Of a stretch of DNA of 49,077 bases, positions 1 through 7,701 are shown piece after piece. The stretch covers positions 1 through 49,077 of the forward strand of contig JAEEXZ010000011.1 of NCBI GenBank assembly GCA_016288055.1, read 5' to 3'. The notes beneath the pieces are model-generated. The model was not told the origin of the DNA, did no database searches, and saw only the letters and a list, made by a program, of their open reading frames with translations. How positions within the stretch are numbered: position 1 is the stretch's first letter; every line of letters begins with the position of its first letter. Position numbers and translations under genes: made by a program. Origin of the DNA: Bacteroidales bacterium (GTDB lineage: Bacteria > Bacteroidota > Bacteroidia > Bacteroidales > UBA932).

Positions 1-225
<225 letters not shown>

Positions 226-295
226 TGGAGCAAGTTCTCTGACGCGACGCTTCGTTGAGTGCAAGGTTGCACTTTTAGTCTTTCATTATTTATAT

Positions 296-372
296 AGGCT
301 CTTAGCTCAGTTGGTTAGAGCGCTACACTGATAATGTAGAGGTCGGCAGTTCAACTCTGCCAGGGCCTACCA
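296..372 (+). tRNA. tRNA-Ile (GAT)
   Basis: A complete cloverleaf lies 70 nt after 16S. The acceptor stem AGGCTCT pairs with AGGGCCT (one T-G pair). The anticodon stem CTACA/TGTAG encloses the loop CTGATAA, giving anticodon GAT. The T arm is GGCAG-TTCAACT-CTGCC. The 3' CCA is encoded. It sits in the usual rRNA spacer position, but a hairpin plus T-run starts only 2 nt after it. Confidence 0.95.
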
Positions 373-374
373 AG

Positions 375-402
375 AAAGCCGGCTACCAGACCGGCTTTTT
401 TT
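375..402 (+). terminator. Hairpin terminator after tRNA-Ile
   Basis: Arms AAAGCCGG (375-382) and CCGGCTTT (391-398) enclose an 8-nt loop and run into a stretch of T to 402. This is a textbook intrinsic terminator lying between two spacer tRNAs, which is odd for an rRNA operon. Confidence 0.75.
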
Positions 403-418
403 ATTTCAAAACTCGTAC

Positions 419-491
419 GGGGGTATAGCTCAGCTGGTAGAGCATATGCTTTGCAAGCATAGGGTCGCCGGTTCGAATCCGACTACCTCCA
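419..491 (+). tRNA. tRNA-Ala (TGC)
   Basis: A cloverleaf with acceptor GGGGGTA pairing TACCTCC (one G-T pair). The anticodon stem TATGC/GCATA encloses the loop TTTGCAA, giving anticodon TGC. The T arm contains the canonical GGTTCGAATCC. The discriminator is A and the 3' CCA is not encoded, unlike the tRNA-Ile just upstream. It normally sits between 16S and 23S; here a terminator follows. Confidence 0.95.
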
Positions 492-495
492 CTTC

Positions 496-527
496 AAAAA
501 GCCACGACTTACGTCCGTGGCTTTTTT
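496..527 (+). terminator. Hairpin terminator after tRNA-Ala
   Basis: Arms GCCACG (501-506) and CGTGGC (516-521) are flanked by AAAAA on the left and TTTTTT on the right. The stem can extend through A-T pairs. It would end transcription of the 16S/tRNA unit before any 23S gene. Confidence 0.75.
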
Positions 528-549
528 CGTTGGAGGTAGTCACCTCTTC

Positions 550-610
550 TTACGTCACCCTCACCCCAAACCCCTCTCCTCGGGAGAGGGGCTGGCGGCA
601 GAAGCCGCCT
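550..610. repeat. REP-like intergenic hairpins
   Basis: Two adjacent stem-loops lie between the tRNA-Ala terminator and the end of the nitroreductase gene: CCCCTCTCC/GGAGAGGGG (571-591) and GGCGGC/GCCGCC (594-609). The lead-in CCCTCACCCCAAACCCCTCTCC resembles a palindromic intergenic repeat found in many unrelated genomes. It may also end the leftward operon that stops at 644. No other copy is present in this window. Confidence 0.45.
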
Positions 611-643
611 GTTCGCCTTCGGCTCATGTTAACGAAAACGCTA

Positions 644-1276
644 CTACGGGATAACCAGGTCCGTGACTCCCAGTTTGGGGACAAAGTGGACCCCGTCCTT
701 GCGGTAGTAATTGAGCTCATCTCCGGGCCGGGCCTCTACCAGAAAAACGTTCTCCAGGGGTTTCCCAATCCCGATGATGGCGATGGGGTCCAGGGGGAGT
801 CCCAGGGCGTCGCGGACGGCGGATGCCTTGAAATTGAGGATGAAGATGCCGCCGAGGCCGTTCTCTACGGCCTTTAGCAGGATGCTTTGTGCGGCGATGC
901 CAAGGTCAATGTCCACCACCCGCGACGCCGGGGCGGCGGAGCAGACGACGATATAGGCCGACGGCTCCTCGCCGGAGTGGGGCAGGTGCTCCCCGGGCAG
1001 GGCGGCTCCCAGTTTCACCAGCGGGTGGACCAGGGCGGTATCGGCCCCGCAGACTAGCTTGAAGCGAAGAGGTTGCGCATTCATGCCGGAGCCCACGTAG
1101 GGCACAACTTCCAGCAGATGGAGCAGATCCTCGCGGGTGACTTCCCGCGAGGGATCGTAGCCCCGGTAACTCCGGTTCTTCCTGAGCAGGCTGTCCAGCG
1201 AGGGATGGGGGCGAACTACCTTGGGGCGGCGTTCGGCCAGTTCCTGCTGACGTTTTTCCAGATAATTGTCGGCCAT
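644..1276 (-). CDS. Nitroreductase family FMN-dependent oxidoreductase
   Basis: A 210-residue protein with the layout of the nitroreductase fold. An N-terminal basic segment precedes LLRKNRSYRGYD (about residues 31-42), which corresponds to the RRSxRxF FMN-phosphate-binding start of the family. A central DIDLGIAAQSILLKAVENGLGG block is the typical dimer/FMN helix, followed by a GIGKP segment near residue 170. These enzymes use NAD(P)H to reduce nitro compounds, quinones or enones; the substrate cannot be read from sequence. It is last in a three-gene leftward operon, starting 2 nt after the aldehyde dehydrogenase stop, so it is almost certainly cotranscribed with it. Family assignment is firm, specificity unknown. 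Confidence 0.85.
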   Translation of the reverse strand: MADNYLEKRQQELAERRPKVVRPHPSLDSLLRKNRSYRGYDPSREVTREDLLHLLEVVPYVGSGMNAQPLRFKLVCGADTALVHPLVKLGAALPGEHLPHSGEEPSAYIVVCSAAPASRVVDIDLGIAAQSILLKAVENGLGGIFILNFKASAVRDALGLPLDPIAIIGIGKPLENVFLVEARPGDELNYYRKDGVHFVPKLGVTDLVIP

Positions 1277-1278
1277 GG

Positions 1279-2676
1279 TTATTCGGCGCTGAGCATCAGC
1301 ATTTTCTTGATGATTCCGAACAGTTTGTAAGGCATGTAGCGGAAGGGGAGGTCAATCCAGGTGGGCGACTTGATAACTGCTCGCTCGTGGCTGAAGGCCA
1401 GGAAGCTGCGTTCGCTGTGATAGCTGCCCATGCCGGAATTGCCCACGCCGCCGAAAGGCACCTTGCTGTTGGCGATGTGCATGATGGTGTCGTTGATGCA
1501 GGCACCGCCGGAAGTGGTTTTCCCGATGATGTCCCATGCGGCGGCCGATGCCCCGAAGTAGTAGAAGGCCAGCGGTTTCTCGCGGCCGCGGACGAACTTC
1601 ACAACCTCTTCGCGGTCCTTGAAGGTGAGTATGGGGAAGATGGGGCCGAAGATCTCCTCCTGCATTACGGGCGCATCGGGGGACACGCCGTCCAGCAGGG
1701 TGGGCTCCATCCACAGCCGGCTCTTGTCGTGGTGGCCGCCGGCGACGATTTTACCATCGGCCAGATAACTCTCCAGGCGCTCGAAGGCGCTTTCCTTGAC
1801 GATGTGCACGAAGAAGTCCGACTTCTCGGTGCCGTCCGGGTACAGGCCGGCGAGCTCCTTCTTGAAGGCCTCTATGAAGGCATCCTTGATGTCCTCGTGC
1901 AGGAAGAGGTAGTCCGGGGCGATGCACGTCTGCCCGCTATTGAGGCACTTGCCCCAGGCGATGCGGCGTGCGGCCAGCTTCAGGTTGGCATCCTTGTCCA
2001 CGATGCACGGGCTCTTGCCGCCCAGCTCCAGCACCATCGGCGTTAAATATTGGGACTGCGCCTCCATGGCGATACGTCCGAGGGACGGGCTTCCGGTGAG
2101 GAAGACCAGGTCGTAGCGGTGCTTGAAGAGTTCGCCGTTTACCAGGCGGTTTCCCTGTACGCAGGCGACGAAGGCCTCCGGGAAGGTATCGGCCACCATA
2201 TCCTCGAGGACCTTGGATACGTGCGGGACGTAGGGGGAGGGCTTCAGAATGGCGGTGCAGCCCGCGGCGATGCAGCCTACGAGCGGGTTCAGCAGCAGCT
2301 GAACGGGGTAGTTCCAGGGGCTCACGATGAGGGTGCACCCGAGGGGCTCGCGCACGATGTAGCTGGCCGATGGAAGCACGGTGAGAGGCGTTCCCTTGCG
2401 CTTGCGGGACGCCCAGCGGGGAAGCTTGCGGATGGCTTCGCCGATTTCTCCGTACACGAGGCCGATTTCCGTGATGAAGGCCTCCTCGCGGCTCTTGTGC
2501 AGATCCTGCCAGAGGGCGTCGCAAAGCGGCTTCTCCCACTTCTTGAGACCATTGTTAAAGGCTTTGAGCTGCTCCTTGCGCCACTTTATGTCCAGCGTGG
2601 TGCCGGTGGCGAAGAAGGCGCGCTGCTTCTCTACGAGTTCCTGTATGCGCTCGGCTGAAGTGTTTTCCAGTGCCAT
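1279..2676 (-). CDS. Aldehyde dehydrogenase (class 3-like, NAD(P)+)
   Basis: A 465-residue ALDH without a signal peptide, oxidising an aldehyde to the acid with NAD(P)+. Hallmarks are SPWNYP (119-124), the glutamate motif LELGGKSP with Glu217, the catalytic cysteine motif NSGQTC with Cys251, and the C-terminal PFGGVGNSGMG. Length and the hydrophobic C-terminal tail (LFGIIKKMLML) resemble class 3 fatty-aldehyde dehydrogenases, which suggests membrane association. It is the middle gene of the SDR-ALDH-nitroreductase operon, with gaps of 1-2 nt. An SDR next to an ALDH suggests sequential alcohol-to-aldehyde-to-acid oxidation, possibly of a lipid substrate; that pairing is inference. Confidence 0.9.
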   Translation of the reverse strand: MALENTSAERIQELVEKQRAFFATGTTLDIKWRKEQLKAFNNGLKKWEKPLCDALWQDLHKSREEAFITEIGLVYGEIGEAIRKLPRWASRKRKGTPLTVLPSASYIVREPLGCTLIVSPWNYPVQLLLNPLVGCIAAGCTAILKPSPYVPHVSKVLEDMVADTFPEAFVACVQGNRLVNGELFKHRYDLVFLTGSPSLGRIAMEAQSQYLTPMVLELGGKSPCIVDKDANLKLAARRIAWGKCLNSGQTCIAPDYLFLHEDIKDAFIEAFKKELAGLYPDGTEKSDFFVHIVKESAFERLESYLADGKIVAGGHHDKSRLWMEPTLLDGVSPDAPVMQEEIFGPIFPILTFKDREEVVKFVRGREKPLAFYYFGASAAAWDIIGKTTSGGACINDTIMHIANSKVPFGGVGNSGMGSYHSERSFLAFSHERAVIKSPTWIDLPFRYMPYKLFGIIKKMLMLSAE

Positions 2677-2677
2677 A

Positions 2678-3484
2678 TTATTTTTTTCTTCCGGTAAAAT
2701 GATCCATGACGGTGTACAGTCCGCAGATGTCTCCGAAGATGAAGTTGAACGGACGGTAGGGGATGAGGCCCTGCATCAGGCGGATAAAATGAAAGCCGAA
2801 GGGGATACCCCGGTAGCCCACATTGTGCTGGATGCTGCGGATGACGATGCGGCCCACTTTCTCCGGTTTCTGGATCTTGAAGAAAGAGTGGATGCCGTCG
2901 AACATGCCGGTGTTGATGAAGTAGGGGGCGATGGTGGTTACCTTGATGGGGCTTTTCTCGCGGTCCAGCTCGATGCGCAGGCTTTCGCTCCAGCCGATGG
3001 CCGCCCACTTCGAGGCCGCGTACAGGGACATCTTCGGGAGCGCCAGCATGCCGGCCGATGAAGTGATGTTGCAGATGTGGCCGCTGCCCTGGGCCTTCAT
3101 GTCCTTGAGGACGCGGAGCGTCACGTACATGGCTCCCTTAGTATTGATGTCGATGGTGCGGTCGATGTCGGTGTCTGTCTGCTCGGAGAAGACCTTGTTA
3201 TTGGTGATGATACCGGCGTTGTTGATGAGGATATCGACACTGCCGCAGCCAATCTTGCTTGCATTGTAGGCGGCGTCCACGGAAGCGGCATCGGAGATAT
3301 CGGCCTTGAATCCATGCACGTGGCCCTTGGCGGAGAGTTCCTCTACGGTGGCGGCGATGGCGGCCTCGTTGATGTCCCAGATGATTACTTGCTTGGCGCC
3401 GGCCTCCAGGCAGCGGCGTGCCATGATTTTCCCGATGCCGGAGCATGCTCCGGTAATCAGGACGGTTTTTCCTTGGATTTTCAT
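2678..3484 (-). CDS. Short-chain dehydrogenase/reductase
   Basis: A 268-residue classical SDR. It has the Rossmann glycine motif TGACSGIG (11-18), NNAG (88-91), the catalytic serine at Ser142/143, and YxxxK as Tyr155 and Lys159. The extended C-terminus with a hydrophobic stretch after residue 215 resembles the retinol/17-beta-HSD-like SDR16C group, which acts on lipophilic alcohols; this is a resemblance only. It is first in the three-gene leftward operon, with a TAnnTTTG promoter box about 30 nt upstream. The ATG at 3484 starts the conserved beta-strand KTVLITG and there is no better alternative. Confidence 0.87.
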   Translation of the reverse strand: MKIQGKTVLITGACSGIGKIMARRCLEAGAKQVIIWDINEAAIAATVEELSAKGHVHGFKADISDAASVDAAYNASKIGCGSVDILINNAGIITNNKVFSEQTDTDIDRTIDINTKGAMYVTLRVLKDMKAQGSGHICNITSSAGMLALPKMSLYAASKWAAIGWSESLRIELDREKSPIKVTTIAPYFINTGMFDGIHSFFKIQKPEKVGRIVIRSIQHNVGYRGIPFGFHFIRLMQGLIPYRPFNFIFGDICGLYTVMDHFTGRKK

Positions 3485-3514
3485 ACACTACTAGGTTTTA
3501 GTTTTTACGTGGAG

Positions 3515-3522
3515 CAAATATA
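3515..3522 (-). promoter_or_regulatory. Bacteroidetes -7 box for the SDR operon
   Basis: On the minus strand the bases read TATATTTG, an exact TAnnTTTG match, 30 nt upstream of the SDR start codon. No clear TTTG -33 element is seen; that space is taken by the tRNA-Leu terminator. Confidence 0.55.
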
Positions 3523-3526
3523 CAAA

Positions 3527-3556
3527 AAAAATCCAGACCTTTTGAGTCTGGATTTT
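3527..3556 (-). terminator. Terminator of tRNA-Leu
   Basis: Arms AAAATCCAGAC and GTCTGGATTTT enclose a 7-8 nt loop. On the minus strand the right arm continues into a run of eight T. It starts immediately after the tRNA-Leu 3' end and butts against the SDR operon promoter. Confidence 0.8.
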
Positions 3557-3557
3557 G

Positions 3558-3640
3558 TGCGGATGAGAAGAGTCGAACTTCCACGGACTTGCGTCCACCA
3601 CCCCCTCAAAGTGGCGTGTCTACCATTTCACCACATCCGC
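3558..3640 (-). tRNA. tRNA-Leu (GAG)
   Basis: A type II tRNA of 83 nt with a long variable arm (TGGACGCAAGTCC region). The acceptor GCGGATG pairs with CATCCGC. The anticodon stem CCACT/GGTGG encloses the loop TTGAGGG, giving anticodon GAG, which reads CUC/CUU leucine codons. The T loop TTCGACT is normal. CCA is not encoded. Confidence 0.9.
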
Positions 3641-3721
3641 GATTGGGACTGCAAAGATAGAAAGCATTTTTGAATTCCACAAATTTTTTGTTCAATATTT
3701 TAAAACATGAAATAATATTTG

Positions 3722-3729
3722 TATCTTTG
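3722..3729 (+). promoter_or_regulatory. -7 box of rpsP-rimM
   Basis: TATCTTTG matches TAnnTTTG and lies 52 nt before the rpsP start in an AT-rich stretch. A TTG at 3688-3690 could be part of the -33 element but its spacing is loose. The leader of about 45 nt is longer than those of most promoters in this window. Confidence 0.5.
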
Positions 3730-3781
3730 CGGGCTCCCACGAGTTGGGGCAATACGTATAACTTATTAATACAGATTCACA

Positions 3782-4339
3782 ATGGCTGTTAAAATCAGAC
3801 TCCAGCGCCACGGTAAGAAGAATTTCGCATTCTTCCACATTGTTGTGGCGGACTCTCGCGCACCGCGCGACGGTAAATTCATCGAGCAGATCGGCTCCTA
3901 CAACCCCAACACCAACCCTGCCACCATCGTCCTCGACGGCGAAAAGGCTCTGGCTTGGCTGAATGTTGGTGCCCAGCCCACGCTCACTGCCCGCCGTATC
4001 CTCTCCTATGAGGGTATCCTTCTCCGCAAGCACCTCGCCGAAGGTGTTGCCAAGGGCGCTCTGACCGAGGCTCAGGCCGAGGCCAAGTTCAACGCATGGA
4101 AGGAAGAGCGCGACAACAAGATCGCTGCCAAGAAGGCCGGCATCAAGAACGACGAGATTGCAAAGGCTAAAGCCGCCAAAGCCGCCGAGGCTGCGGTGAA
4201 CGAGGCTCGTGCCAAGGCTATCGCCGCCAAGAAGGCCGAGGCTGAGGAAGCTGCTGCCAAGGCTGCCGAAGAGGCTGCTGCCGCTGAAGCTCCCGCCGAA
4301 GAGGCTGCCGCCGAGGCCGAAGCTCCCGCTGCCGAGTAA
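3782..4339 (+). CDS. rpsP: 30S ribosomal protein S16 with long C-terminal tail
   Basis: The first 80 or so residues are a standard S16 ([20 protein letters not shown] start, then [19 protein letters not shown]), a 16S rRNA-binding protein needed for 30S assembly. The protein runs to 185 residues, about twice the length of S16 from Proteobacteria. The extra part, from about residue 120, is almost only Ala, Glu and Lys and should be a charged helix ending in AEAPAAE. Extended S16 tails are known in Bacteroidetes, so this is probably lineage-typical. The stop codon overlaps the rimM start (TAATG), the conserved rpsP-rimM pairing. Confidence 0.97.
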   Translation: MAVKIRLQRHGKKNFAFFHIVVADSRAPRDGKFIEQIGSYNPNTNPATIVLDGEKALAWLNVGAQPTLTARRILSYEGILLRKHLAEGVAKGALTEAQAEAKFNAWKEERDNKIAAKKAGIKNDEIAKAKAAKAAEAAVNEARAKAIAAKKAEAEEAAAKAAEEAAAAEAPAEEAAAEAEAPAAE

Positions 4340-4818
4340 TGCTGCGGATAGCCCAGGTACTGAAATCCAACGGAACCGACGGGGAACTGCTCATCAGTTT
4401 CTTTGATGTGGCTCCGGAGGATATCGACCTTCAGGAACCGGTATTCATCGAATTCGATGGACTGCCGGTTCCCTTTTATTTTGAGTCTTTTACCCAGCGC
4501 GGTACGGGCCGCGCCCTGGTGCGCCTTACCGGTGTCCGTTCCCTGAAGGACGCCGATGAACTCTCAGGCGCTGCCATTTACGCCGATTATTTTGAAGAGG
4601 AAGACGATGAAGACCTCATCGGCTTCACAGTCCAGGACCCGGACGGCACCTTGATCGGTACCGTCACCGACTATGAGGATATCCCCGGAAACACCTGCTT
4701 ATGGGTGAAACGTCCTTCCGGAGAAGAGGTCCTTCTCCCTCTCCATGAGGATCTGGTCATCGGCCTGGATCCCTCCACGACCACCATCACCCTCACCATC
4801 CCCGCCGGCCTCCTCTAG
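4339..4818 (+). CDS. rimM: Ribosome maturation factor RimM
   Basis: A 159-residue protein with the RimM N-terminal beta-barrel (GELLISFF, then RALVRLTGVRSLKDADELSG at about 55-75). The C-terminal PRC-barrel-like domain begins near IGFTVQDPDGTLIGTV and ends with EVLLPLHEDLVIGLD. It helps mature the 16S 3' domain and binds S19. The start overlaps the rpsP stop by one base (TAATG), implying translational coupling. The N-terminus is a little short (IAQVLKSNGTDGEL) compared with the usual IGxIxKPHGxxGE motif but recognisable. Confidence 0.93.
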   Translation: MLRIAQVLKSNGTDGELLISFFDVAPEDIDLQEPVFIEFDGLPVPFYFESFTQRGTGRALVRLTGVRSLKDADELSGAAIYADYFEEEDDEDLIGFTVQDPDGTLIGTVTDYEDIPGNTCLWVKRPSGEEVLLPLHEDLVIGLDPSTTTITLTIPAGLL

Positions 4819-4890
4819 TCCAGACCGCCGATTTTTATTGTCTTTCCCGGCCCCCCTGGTCCCGGTCTCCCTTCCTTACCTTGATCCGGA

Positions 4891-5000
4891 GCGTGTTTTG
4901 TAATTTATTGTAACTTAATTACTTATGAAAATCCTCCTGGTCGATTTTCACCAGGAGGATTTGTGTTATATGCTGATAATCAGCGAGTTGTAAAACACGG
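4891..5000. repeat. Left nested palindrome of the Y1 element
   Basis: Outer arms GCGTGTTTTGTAA (4891-4903) and TTGTAAAACACGG (4988-5000). Inner hairpin AAATCCTCCTGGT (4929-4941) / ACCAGGAGGATTT (4950-4962) with an 8-nt loop. The same hairpin and outer arm recur at 6055-6164. GGGCGAAT follows the right outer arm in both copies, so the repeat is more than the palindrome alone. Confidence 0.8.
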
Positions 5001-5118
5001 CATTTGGGCGAATTATACGGTTGCTCTTGCAAATTCAATTGATTTTGCCCATTTTTGTGTGCGACATTACAGGACGTCGATTATTCATTGCCTTTGGCAG
5101 TGAAATTAGTTTATCGTC

Positions 5119-6060
5119 ATGTATAATCGTCGTTTTCTAAGTGGTATCTTGAACCACTGTTATCAGCGCTCTTTCGAGGGCGGGGTTCTTTTCTATTCCA
5201 AAAGTGATTATCTGGTCTGGTTCACCATTGTCTGTGTGATGGCCAGAAAGTACCGAGTCCGGGTTCTCTCCCTGTGCCCCATGCCGGATCATACCCATTA
5301 CTCCATTGTAGCGGGCTCGGTCAAGGATTTGTCTGCGTTTATGGGCGCAGTCAACCGGACTTTTTCGCATGCCATGAACCAGGCCTGTGCTACCAAACAA
5401 TCGTGGTTTGAAACCACTTTCGGCAGCGCTCCCAAGACAGATGTAAAGAATGGCCGGAGCAACCTGCTCTATGTCGGGAACAATCCGGTAGAAAGAAAGT
5501 TGGAAGTCAATGCGGAAGACTGTCGTTGGACATTTATTGCTTATGCGGCAAGTGACCATCCTTTCTCTGAAAAGCTGGTCATCCGTCGTGCTTCATCCCA
5601 CTTACGGGCTGCTATTCAGGAGATACGGGCCCAGCATGCTTCCGGAAAACCTGTCAATCACGCACAGCTGAAAAGGATGACAAGCAAGTTAACATCTCGG
5701 GAACGGGAACAGTTGATAGATTATATCATTGTAACTTACAATGTGATTGACTATGAAGAGGCCTTGCGTTTCTTTGACAGAAAATACATGAACTATATTT
5801 CGGCCCTGCATACTACAACCAGCCACGAATACGATCTGGACGAAACGTTCGTAGGGAAATCCGATGCCTGCTACAAAACAATGACCCAGGAACTGCTACG
5901 TGAGAAACACCTGGCAGACATCCATGAATTCCTGTCGTGGCCCCGTTCCGACAGAGAAGCCCTGGTGGAACTCCTGCGTCGCCGCACCTCTGCCAGCCTG
6001 GCTCAAATCCGGAAGTTCCTTCATCTCCCCAAACTATCACCTGCCGGGTTAAAGCCGTGA
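5119..6060 (+). CDS. Y1/HUH (IS200-like, RAYT-type) transposase
   Basis: A 313-residue protein. The first 140 residues match the Y1_Tnp fold: the family NHxYQR start (12-17) followed by VLFYS, then the HUH metal motif MPDHTHY with His58 and His60. Next comes LLYVGNNPVERKL (116-128), the counterpart of the YIHRNPV helix that carries the nucleophilic tyrosine (likely Tyr118). The C-terminal half, ending in a helical segment (REALVELLRRRTSASLAQIRKFL), looks like an added DNA-binding tail as in long RAYT proteins. It cuts and rejoins single-stranded DNA. It appears intact and lies between the two copies of its putative recognition palindrome. No accessory TnpB is present. Confidence 0.85.
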   Translation: MYNRRFLSGILNHCYQRSFEGGVLFYSKSDYLVWFTIVCVMARKYRVRVLSLCPMPDHTHYSIVAGSVKDLSAFMGAVNRTFSHAMNQACATKQSWFETTFGSAPKTDVKNGRSNLLYVGNNPVERKLEVNAEDCRWTFIAYAASDHPFSEKLVIRRASSHLRAAIQEIRAQHASGKPVNHAQLKRMTSKLTSREREQLIDYIIVTYNVIDYEEALRFFDRKYMNYISALHTTTSHEYDLDETFVGKSDACYKTMTQELLREKHLADIHEFLSWPRSDREALVELLRRRTSASLAQIRKFLHLPKLSPAGLKP

Positions 6061-6164
6061 TTTGTAAGTAGCAATAAATCAATATTATACAGAAATCCTC
6101 CTGGCAAAAATTGACCAGGAGGATTTCAGCATAGTATTGTGTTTCAATTAGTTACAAAACACGG
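6055..6164. repeat. Right nested palindrome of the Y1 element
   Basis: Outer arms CCGTGATTTGTAA (6055-6067) and TTACAAAACACGG (6152-6164) pair with one mismatch. Inner hairpin GAAATCCTCCTGG (6092-6104) / CCAGGAGGATTTC (6115-6127). It has the same order and orientation as the left copy. The left outer arm includes the transposase stop codon TGA (6058-6060). Confidence 0.8.
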
Positions 6165-6188
6165 GCGAATCGGGGGCGGGCTGCTATA

Positions 6189-6860
6189 TTACAGCGTGTA
6201 GATGAAGCCGAAGAGGATGTTGCTGCCATCCACGTCCAGGCCGAAGCGGCTTGCGCTCATTTCTTGATCCTTCACTTTGAGGTTCTGGTAACCGAGAGAA
6301 CCCAGACGGCCTACGAGCTGGAAGTTGTCGCTCACTTTCACCTTGAAGCCGGGCTTGATGCCAGCCTCGAAAATGCCGCATGCGCCACGGTCCTGCCAAA
6401 CCTGATCGTCCTCATCGTAGCTCTTGGCCAGGGCATTGGTGTAGGCAATGGTGGCGTCAGCAAACAACTCGATGAGGTTGTTGCTGTAGAACGTGTAGCG
6501 GAAGTAAGGGGCTATGCGGAAAGCGCCGAACTGGTAACCCAGGACATCTTTACTGGAAGCGGCACCGCAAACGGCGTCGCCGATGCCGGAAATAAGACCT
6601 TTGATGTCATTGGGGTCGAAGGAACCCAGGGCGCCGGGGCCGTTCATGTAGCCGATCTGGGCGCCGACAGCCATTTTGTCGTTCAGCTGAAAACCGATTT
6701 CGGGCAGGATCTTGAAGGTGGTGCCGCTGGCGGAGTTTTCGCCGACTTTGACGGTTGTGTTTGCAAAACCGGCGGAACCGCCGACGTAGATCTGGGCATA
6801 AGCCTCTGTGCCGGCCAGCAGCATCAGGGCTGCGGCGGCAATCGAAATAATCTTTTTCAT
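6189..6860 (-). CDS. Outer-membrane beta-barrel protein (OmpX/PorT-like)
   Basis: A 223-residue secreted protein. The signal peptide MKKIISIAAAALMLLAGTEAYAQ is cleaved after AYA or AQ. What follows alternates aromatic/hydrophobic and polar residues in about eight strands (IYVGGSAGFANTTVKVG, KILPEIGFQLNDKMAVGAQIGY, RIAPYFRYTFY, IKPGFKVKVSDNFQLVGRLGSLGY), ending in ILFGFIYTL with a C-terminal hydrophobic residue as in porins. This is the small outer-membrane barrel family common in Bacteroidetes; no specific role can be given. I chose the ATG at 6860; an in-frame ATG at 6872 would add MINP before the signal peptide. It lies 40 nt after the DUF975 gene and may be cotranscribed. Confidence 0.8.
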   Translation of the reverse strand: MKKIISIAAAALMLLAGTEAYAQIYVGGSAGFANTTVKVGENSASGTTFKILPEIGFQLNDKMAVGAQIGYMNGPGALGSFDPNDIKGLISGIGDAVCGAASSKDVLGYQFGAFRIAPYFRYTFYSNNLIELFADATIAYTNALAKSYDEDDQVWQDRGACGIFEAGIKPGFKVKVSDNFQLVGRLGSLGYQNLKVKDQEMSASRFGLDVDGSNILFGFIYTL

Positions 6861-6899
6861 AGGGTTTATCATTTAATGTGAATTGAGTTTGGTCTTTGT

Positions 6900-7631
6900 T
6901 TAGTCCAGGCCGCCGTTCATGGCGTATTCGGCCTTCACCTCTTCGTAGAAGCCGGCCACGGATGTCTGGAGGTAGGGGAAAAGCCAGATAAAGCCGATCC
7001 CGAGCGTAAGCAGGGAAAGGATGATCCAGCCGATGAAGCCCAGATACAGCCAGAACAGGTCAAATTTGTGACCGTGCATCATCATGCGGCTGCGGTGTAT
7101 GGCCTCGGAGGCGGTGAGTTCGGGATTCTCTTCCAGGATGAACGGGGTCATGGCGTAGGAAAGGGATTTGATGATGCCGGGGATGATGAAGAGGAAGCCC
7201 CAGAGAACAGTGAGGATAGTCATCCAGAGCATGCCCCATACCTTGTGCCAGTAATTCTGGAAGGCGATATGGAGGGTATTGCCCAGCATGTCGTTCTCGG
7301 AGAAGACCAGAAGGCGCCTCATGGCGTTGATAAAGCCTACCGAAAGCGGGAAAAGCACAAGAATGTACAGCAACGTGCTGAGCCCGGAAACGCCGTTGGC
7401 CGTTTGTTGGAGGCTCTGGTATTCCGGATCCATGTAAAGGGATGCGACCTGATAAATGGAGGAAACATGATGATCTGCCCGGAACTGCATCATCTTCACG
7501 CTCTGAAAAAAGTTGGGGCCGGAAACGGCATACTCGACGATGAGATAAAGGAGAGAAACGAGGGCAGCCTTGCCCCAATTCCCGCGCAAAGCGTCCAGGG
7601 CGGCGTTCTTGAACTGCTGGTTGGTCTTCAT
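6900..7631 (-). CDS. DUF975 family integral membrane protein
   Basis: A 243-residue protein beginning with a soluble helix (KTNQQFKNAALDALRGNWGKAAL), the N-terminal signature of DUF975. About five membrane segments follow, including LYILVLFPLSVGFINAMRR, ILTVLWGFLFIIPGIIKSLSYA and IGWIILSLLTLGIGFIWLFPY. The SEAIHRSRMMMHGHKFDLFWL stretch is the conserved core of the family. The function is unknown; members are thought to be inner-membrane proteins. It is divergent from lemA and has its own TAnnTTTG box. Confidence 0.85.
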   Translation of the reverse strand: MKTNQQFKNAALDALRGNWGKAALVSLLYLIVEYAVSGPNFFQSVKMMQFRADHHVSSIYQVASLYMDPEYQSLQQTANGVSGLSTLLYILVLFPLSVGFINAMRRLLVFSENDMLGNTLHIAFQNYWHKVWGMLWMTILTVLWGFLFIIPGIIKSLSYAMTPFILEENPELTASEAIHRSRMMMHGHKFDLFWLYLGFIGWIILSLLTLGIGFIWLFPYLQTSVAGFYEEVKAEYAMNGGLD

Positions 7632-7652
7632 GTTTTAGCTGTTTTAAGTTGA

Positions 7653-7660
7653 CAAATTTA
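7653..7660 (-). promoter_or_regulatory. -7 box of the DUF975 gene
   Basis: On the minus strand TAAATTTG, an exact TAnnTTTG match, 21 nt upstream of the start. The 70-bp region shared with lemA is AT-rich; no equally clear box was found for the rightward lemA transcript. Confidence 0.5.
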
Positions 7661-7701
7661 CACAAATTTCGCATATTTGTAAGGATTTACCTATTATTAT
7701 C

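Larger units (their letters stand above)
4891..6164 (+). mobile_element. Single-gene Y1/HUH transposon with palindromic ends
   Basis: A 1.27-kb unit made of one HUH transposase gene between two copies, in the same orientation, of an approximately 110-nt nested palindrome (4891-5000 and 6055-6164). The transposase stop codon falls inside the right-hand palindrome. Subterminal hairpins next to a Y1 transposase are what IS200/IS605 and REP/RAYT systems use as single-strand recognition sites. Limits are drawn from the outer palindrome arms; exact ends and target site are unknown because no empty site is visible. Confidence 0.65.
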
